A DNA stretch of 8,489 nucleotides from Promethearchaeota archaeon (GTDB lineage Archaea > Asgardarchaeota > Lokiarchaeia > Sigyniarchaeales > SOKP01): assembly GCA_030605895.1 (NCBI GenBank), contig JAUWHL010000287.1, positions 1 to 8,489 on the forward strand, given 5' to 3'. A model generated the notes under the pieces. It searched no databases. It saw nothing but the letters and a program-made list of their open reading frames with translations, and was not told where the DNA came from. Each line of letters opens with the position of its first letter. Position 1 is the first letter of the stretch. The position numbers and the translations under genes are program-made. Below are positions 4,710-8,489 of this stretch, in pieces.

Positions 4710-5813
4710 ATGCATGATAAAATCTGGTATAAGCTTTCACGTGTAATTATTAAAGCAGGAAAAATGCCATTTCCAGTAACTGATACTTTAATTGAGTTAT
4801 TACAAAATATAGTTACAGAAGAGCAAGCTAAATTTATTATCAAGGTATATAATCGAAAACCAAACATGAATCTTGATGAAATTAAAAAGAAATCAGATTT
4901 AGATGATGACACATTACTGAAAATGTTGGATAAACTACAATATAATGGAATAATAGTGGGTACCCAAAGCGAGTCAACAGGGATTACTGTATATCGATTA
5001 CAACCTCCATTTCCTGGCATGTTTGAGTTTCAATTAATGCGCCCTGGGGAGGGTGAACGGGAGAAAAAACTTGCTCGACTATTCGACACAATGTTCAGAG
5101 AAATGGGTAAACTTACATCGAATATTTATGAATCCTTAATTCCTCAATATAAAAATTTTCCTCCAATAGATCGAGTGATACCAGTAGAGAAAGAAGTAGA
5201 TTCTGAATCAGAAATTATTTTAGCCAAAGATGATGTAAAAAGAATCATTGATAAATATGATGATATTGCTGTAGCTCTTTGCTATTGCCGTCATGAGAAA
5301 GATTTAATTGATGAACCTTGTGAAATAGATGCTCCAAGAACAAATTGTTTCCTTTTTGGTAAAACTGCTAAATTTTGTATTGAAAAAAATTTTGCTAAAT
5401 CAATAACAAAAGATGAAGCTTTAAAGGTATTAAGAGAAGCTGAAGATGCGGGCTTAGTTCATAAAGCATTTCATATACATCAAGACTCAGAAAGAGATTT
5501 AGAAGCAATTTGTAACTGTTGCAATTGTTGTTGTGGTGTATTTCAACTTTTTAATAAAGGAGTAACACCATTTTATACAATTTCTAACTATTTAGCTGAA
5601 GTAAATGATGATGCTTGTATTGGGTGCGGAACTTGTGTAGAGAAATGTCCAATGCATACAATTGCTTTAGAAGATGGTTTAGTAGTAGTAAGGGAAGAAA
5701 ATTGTATTGGTTGTGGTGTTTGTGCCCATCATTGTCCTGAAGGGGCAATACATTTGAAAAATGTTGGTCCGAGACATGTTTTTATTCCACCAAAAAAAAT
5801 TAAAGTAGGATAA
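4710..5813 (+). CDS. Winged-helix, cysteine-rich protein with C-terminal 2[4Fe-4S] ferredoxin domain
   Basis: A 367-residue protein with 19 Cys and no membrane segment. Residues about 35-98 look like a winged helix-turn-helix: EIKKKSDLDDDTLLKMLDKL gives the helices and GTQSESTGITVYRL the wing. A conserved-looking PPFPGMFEFQ follows (99-108). The middle domain holds an unusual Cys set: CYCRH (191-195), C204, C213 in NCFLFG, C223, and the cluster C268, C270, C271, C273, C274, C275. The C-terminus is a bacterial-type ferredoxin: C303/C306/C309/C313-P and C332/C335/C338/C342-P, each binding one [4Fe-4S] cluster with the last Cys crossed over. Similar proteins annotated only as 4Fe-4S ferredoxins are known, to my memory, from archaea and sulfate reducers; the function is unproven. 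It may transfer electrons to a partner, or sense redox through the HTH. It sits 46 bases before the MBL-fold gene and is probably cotranscribed with it. Confidence 0.8.
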   Translation: MHDKIWYKLSRVIIKAGKMPFPVTDTLIELLQNIVTEEQAKFIIKVYNRKPNMNLDEIKKKSDLDDDTLLKMLDKLQYNGIIVGTQSESTGITVYRLQPPFPGMFEFQLMRPGEGEREKKLARLFDTMFREMGKLTSNIYESLIPQYKNFPPIDRVIPVEKEVDSESEIILAKDDVKRIIDKYDDIAVALCYCRHEKDLIDEPCEIDAPRTNCFLFGKTAKFCIEKNFAKSITKDEALKVLREAEDAGLVHKAFHIHQDSERDLEAICNCCNCCCGVFQLFNKGVTPFYTISNYLAEVNDDACIGCGTCVEKCPMHTIALEDGLVVVREENCIGCGVCAHHCPEGAIHLKNVGPRHVFIPPKKIKVG

Positions 5814-5822
5814 AATAAACTA

Positions 5823-5834
5823 TTTTTTATTTTT
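5823..5834 (+). terminator. T-rich tract between the Fe-S and MBL-fold genes
   Basis: Six T, A, then five T begin 10 bases after the Fe-S gene's stop codon. This could end part of the transcripts and lower expression of the MBL-fold gene, or be ordinary AT-rich spacer. There is no clear promoter between the two genes. Confidence 0.25.
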
Positions 5835-5859
5835 CAATTATCAATAGTAGACTCAATTT

Positions 5860-6747
5860 ATGGTTGTTCATATAACTTATCACTGTAATAATGAAATCTT
5901 AGAGTGGCAATGGGCTTCAGATAATGATTTAATGCCTTATCCCTACTTTACTTCTTGTTATTTAGTAGATGGTCTTCTTATTGATACTGGTGCTCCAGGT
6001 GGAGAAAATGATCTTAAGAAATTTGTCAATTCACTCAACTCCAATCAAATGATTGATAAATGTTTCATTACACATACACATGAGGATCATGCTGGTGGGG
6101 CTAGCATGTTAAATACTGAATTCGGTATACCAATATATGCTAGTGAAAAAGCAGTAGATCTTTTAAAAAAGGGTAATATATATCCTAAATATCGTCAAAT
6201 GGTATGGGGGCAAAAACTATTACCTGCTAGGGCAATAGTTATTGATAAACCAATAATAACTAAATCAAAAAAATATAAATTTAGATTATTTCCTATGAAG
6301 GGACATGCTCCAGAACTAGTTGCTTTAATTGAAAAAGATCAACAATGGGTTTTTGTTGCTGATGCTGTACAACCAAAATATAAAATGATCTTTGGTAAAA
6401 ACAGTGATATTCAAGAGGATATATCACTAATATATCAATCTCTATCTAAATTGTATGAATTTACAGAGAATATGAATGATTTACTTATTTTTTCTGCTGG
6501 GAATGGAATATTGCAGGGGAGAGAAATTTTAATAAAAAAAATGGAAGAAATTGAAAACTTACATATAAAAACCCATGAATATCATAGAAAACTTCTGAAA
6601 GAAGGATATTCTGGAAAAAAACTGATAAGAAAAATAATAAAGAATCTATTTGGAAAAGAAAGTATTATAGGGCAACTAACTCAAGGTGACCTCTCACGAG
6701 AAAATCTTATCGTTTCCTTACTTAAATGGGAAAAAAAAGGTATTTAA
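5860..6747 (+). CDS. Metallo-beta-lactamase-fold hydrolase with a substituted metal ligand
   Basis: A 295-residue MBL-fold protein, cytoplasmic (no signal peptide). Seen: the early-strand motif LLIDTGAPGG (39-48), the metal motif THTHEDHAGG with H72, H74, D76 and H77, a second ligand in KGHAPE (H149), and the bridging Asp in VADAV (D168). The final His, normally in a GHG-type turn near the end of the core, should fall in IFSAGNGILQG (210-220), where N215 stands instead. The second metal site may therefore be weakened or use another residue. Residues about 222-295 form a basic helical extension of the sort that follows the core in glyoxalase II-like and LACTB2-like proteins. Known activities in the fold include thioesterase, glyoxalase II, RNase and flavodiiron reactions; the substrate here is unknown. 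The ATG lacks an SD, suggesting coupling to the upstream Fe-S gene. A short T-run at 6827-6832 may end the transcript. Confidence 0.8.
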   Translation: MVVHITYHCNNEILEWQWASDNDLMPYPYFTSCYLVDGLLIDTGAPGGENDLKKFVNSLNSNQMIDKCFITHTHEDHAGGASMLNTEFGIPIYASEKAVDLLKKGNIYPKYRQMVWGQKLLPARAIVIDKPIITKSKKYKFRLFPMKGHAPELVALIEKDQQWVFVADAVQPKYKMIFGKNSDIQEDISLIYQSLSKLYEFTENMNDLLIFSAGNGILQGREILIKKMEEIENLHIKTHEYHRKLLKEGYSGKKLIRKIIKNLFGKESIIGQLTQGDLSRENLIVSLLKWEKKGI

Positions 6748-6870
6748 TTTGCTATCATAACTTTCTAGGAACTTTTACTTCAAGATCAGATATAGAATAA
6801 GAGTGACATAGATGGAAGTAGTTAAATTTTTTATCCGCTGCACTCCTCCAATCACATACAGGACTTATAT

Positions 6871-8280
6871 TTATGATACTTGTTGAAGAAATCTTTTTAC
6901 TGTAGCTTGTCTTATAAATTTCTTTTTCTTTAAATAAATCATAAGTATATTTTCTAACATTTCAGCTTTATATTTTTCATTTCTGCATTTACCTAGAGCT
7001 GAATAACCCATCCCACGTTGTAAATAGTTAGAAGTTGCAACTTTATACCATTTATCATTTTTTATTAATTTACCATCAATAGTGATGGTTTTAATTTTTG
7101 ATAAGGGTTCTTCATCGGGATCATAAAATATTCGAACATTACTAGAAACTTGTACATTACCTAGCCAAGTTCCCTTGAATCCCCTGCCGGTTCCATCCTT
7201 CATTTGATATTCGGGAAGTAATGATTGTTCTAAAGTAGAGATAATATCTCCCCCTTTTAATTCAATTAATGTCGGATTTAAAGGAGAAGGGCATATTCCA
7301 TGTAACACTAATTTTGTAACGACTGGTTGTTCGAGACTGTGGTTCAAAACACCACTATTAATAATTCCTAATTCAGCATTTAAAAAATCTTTTAGTCCAT
7401 CAGCTAAAAGGTTTCCTAATTCACTTTCTTCTGTAAAAGAATGTGTTAAAAGTCTTTCAATTAAATATAAAGGTCGAGCTAATCTCTTTTGAGCAATATC
7501 ATAATTCCGAAGAATCAATTGTTTAATTTTGTGGTTTGGTATATTATTACCGACAGGAATCAATCGATTCTGAAAACTCTGAATTTCTTTTTGTTTTAAA
7601 TCGTAAGTAACCATTAATTCACCAATACATTTCCCATGATGATTAGCTTGACAAATTATTACACCATTTTCAGAATAATTCTTATCAATCGCAGTATGAG
7701 AATGCCCACCAATTATAACATCAATATTTTCTATTGTTTTAGCAAGCTCTTGGTCTAAGTTAAAACCAAGATGAGATAAAACAAGGACAAGATCGTAATC
7801 ATTTCTATTAACTTCTGAGATAACTCTCTTTACTTCTGCTATAGGATCTTTCACTAAAAGATTAACTAGATTATAAAATTCATTATAGGCAACAGTTACG
7901 CCAATTATTAAAATTCTTAGATATCCTAATGTAAAAATTGTATAGTCTTCTAAACCTTTTAGTTTCTTTCCTTTTATATCATAAATATTACATGTAACTA
8001 CAGGAAAATTAGATGATTTACAAATAGATTCAATTACCTCCTTACCCAAAAATCCTTCACAATGCCCTAAAACTCTTGCTACACAACCAACTTCGTTTAA
8101 CATTTCAGAACTAATCTTCCCATTGGTTCCAATTGTTTCTATACCAGTAAGATCTACGTTATCGCCAGCATCAAAAAATAATGTATTTATATCTTTCAAT
8201 TTATGTATTATAGAAGCAATTTTCGCAAATTCTTCATATCTGCCATGGAGATCATTAATGTATAATATTTTGAATTTCAA
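6871..8280 (-). CDS. 5'-nucleotidase/2',3'-cyclic phosphodiesterase-type metallophosphatase, YunD-like
   Basis: A 469-residue cytoplasmic protein with two domains. The N-terminal calcineurin-like metallophosphatase domain shows YINDLHG (D10, H12), DAGDNVD (37-43, with D40 the expected bridging ligand), LGHCEGFLG (71-79), LSHLG (H170) and GGHSHT (H193, H195). The C-terminal 5'-nucleotidase domain (about 270-469) shows SELGNLLADGL (286-296), INSGVLN (307-313) and GMGYSALG (423-430). The absence of a signal peptide, the N-terminal domain layout and the NEG-like third motif resemble Bacillus YunD, as I recall it, rather than periplasmic UshA. The canonical GNHE reads GHCE here. The start is TTG at 8280: an in-frame TGA lies 15-17 bases upstream, and no ATG precedes the essential NDLHG. 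It follows a PhoU-like gene on the same strand and is convergent with the MBL gene. Confidence 0.88.
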   Translation of the reverse strand: MKFKILYINDLHGRYEEFAKIASIIHKLKDINTLFFDAGDNVDLTGIETIGTNGKISSEMLNEVGCVARVLGHCEGFLGKEVIESICKSSNFPVVTCNIYDIKGKKLKGLEDYTIFTLGYLRILIIGVTVAYNEFYNLVNLLVKDPIAEVKRVISEVNRNDYDLVLVLSHLGFNLDQELAKTIENIDVIIGGHSHTAIDKNYSENGVIICQANHHGKCIGELMVTYDLKQKEIQSFQNRLIPVGNNIPNHKIKQLILRNYDIAQKRLARPLYLIERLLTHSFTEESELGNLLADGLKDFLNAELGIINSGVLNHSLEQPVVTKLVLHGICPSPLNPTLIELKGGDIISTLEQSLLPEYQMKDGTGRGFKGTWLGNVQVSSNVRIFYDPDEEPLSKIKTITIDGKLIKNDKWYKVATSNYLQRGMGYSALGKCRNEKYKAEMLENILMIYLKKKKFIRQATVKRFLQQVS

Positions 8281-8310
8281 AATCTTATTTAATCAAAATT
8301 CACATATCGA

Positions 8311-8318
8311 TTTATATC
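8311..8318 (-). promoter_or_regulatory. Candidate TATA box of the metallophosphatase gene
   Basis: Minus-strand GATATAAA lies about 34 bases from the TTG at 8280, predicting a transcript with a leader of only about 8 bases. That fits the lack of any Shine-Dalgarno sequence and helps explain use of TTG. Confidence 0.35.
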
Positions 8319-8336
8319 AATAATGATCGCGAATAT

Positions 8337-8354
8337 AAAAAATTTTGACAAAAA
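8337..8354 (-). terminator. T-rich terminator after the PhoU-like gene
   Basis: On the minus strand a run of five T (8350-8354) and a run of six T (8337-8342) lie about 50-70 bases after the PhoU-like stop codon. Pairing between the AAAA and TTTT stretches gives a weak hairpin. It suggests the metallophosphatase is not simply cotranscribed. Confidence 0.35.
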
Positions 8355-8404
8355 TGCGTTAATATGTTAGAATTTTAAGAAATTAGATGATATAGAACAA
8401 ATTT

Positions 8405-8489
8405 TTAGACTAGATTATTAATTATAATTTCTGAGATATCTCCAGAGTATTCTGCTGTCCTCCTTATACTGTCAATAATATATCCTATC
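8405..8489 (-). CDS. C-terminal end of a PhoU-like phosphate regulator (partial)
   Basis: An open minus-strand frame enters from the right edge and ends in TAA at 8405-8407, giving the last 27 residues: about IGYIIDSIRRTAEYSGDISE followed by IIINNLV. The pattern D-S-hydrophobic-R-R-x-A-(E/D)-Y-x-x-x-I-x-E resembles the final helix of PhoU domains (typically D.leRiaDha.niae). The other two minus-strand frames contain stops here. PhoU proteins are cytoplasmic three-helix-bundle proteins that control phosphate uptake; archaeal ones often carry an N-terminal AbrB-like domain, which would lie outside the window. With only 27 residues the family call is tentative, but a real gene end is likely. Confidence 0.5.
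   Translation of the reverse strand, partial: IGYIIDSIRRTAEYSGDISEIIINNLV

Noticed and set aside
4661..5020. Minus-strand ORF of 119 codons overlapping the start of the Fe-S gene
   Set aside because: It is antisense to the well-supported winged-helix region and has no ribosome site or family motif.
8123..8323. Plus-strand ORF of 66 codons over the metallophosphatase start
   Set aside because: It is the complement of the conserved NDLHG/DAGD coding region and has no family features.
1..8489. Mobile element, CRISPR array or defence system
   Set aside because: No regularly spaced repeats, terminal inverted repeats, integrase/transposase motifs or known defence domains were seen; codon use and A+T content look uniform by eye.

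Overview
An AT-rich window (well over 60% A+T by eye). It looks archaeal: TTG starts, strong GGAGGTGA-type ribosome binding sites, TATA boxes about 26 bases from likely transcript starts, and poly-T terminators. The gene set and style suggest an Asgard-type (Lokiarchaeia-like) archaeon. That placement is inference; no marker gene is present.

Left part (1-4126): three minus-strand genes. A family-4 glycoside hydrolase is cut by the left edge, followed by a class I/II aminotransferase of the LL-diaminopimelate type and a 12-helix MFS transporter resembling AmpG/PucC. Between the hydrolase and the aminotransferase lies a plus-strand unit: a strong promoter near 1011, a leader of about 240 bases that folds into nested helices plus an 18-bp hairpin, and a 59-codon TTG-start gene of unknown function that ends against the aminotransferase in a shared poly-T tract.

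Middle (4127-4709): 583 bases between divergent genes. It is not empty. It holds a probable minus-strand microprotein gene encoding a nearly perfect heptad-repeat coiled coil, with its own Shine-Dalgarno site and an inverted repeat over its TATA-like box. A second inverted repeat lies in the region upstream of the following Fe-S gene.

Right part (4710-8489): a plus-strand pair encodes a winged-helix/cysteine-rich/2[4Fe-4S] protein and a metallo-beta-lactamase-fold protein whose last metal-binding His is replaced by Asn. Facing them on the minus strand is a YunD-like cytoplasmic 5'-nucleotidase/metallophosphatase with a TTG start and a non-canonical active-site motif. Just upstream of that gene, at the right edge, is the last part of a PhoU-like phosphate-regulator gene, so the last two genes may share a phosphate theme.

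No tRNA, rRNA, CRISPR array, insertion sequence or integrase was seen. The most unusual parts are the structured leader with its small gene, the coiled-coil microprotein, and the cysteine-rich winged-helix Fe-S protein.
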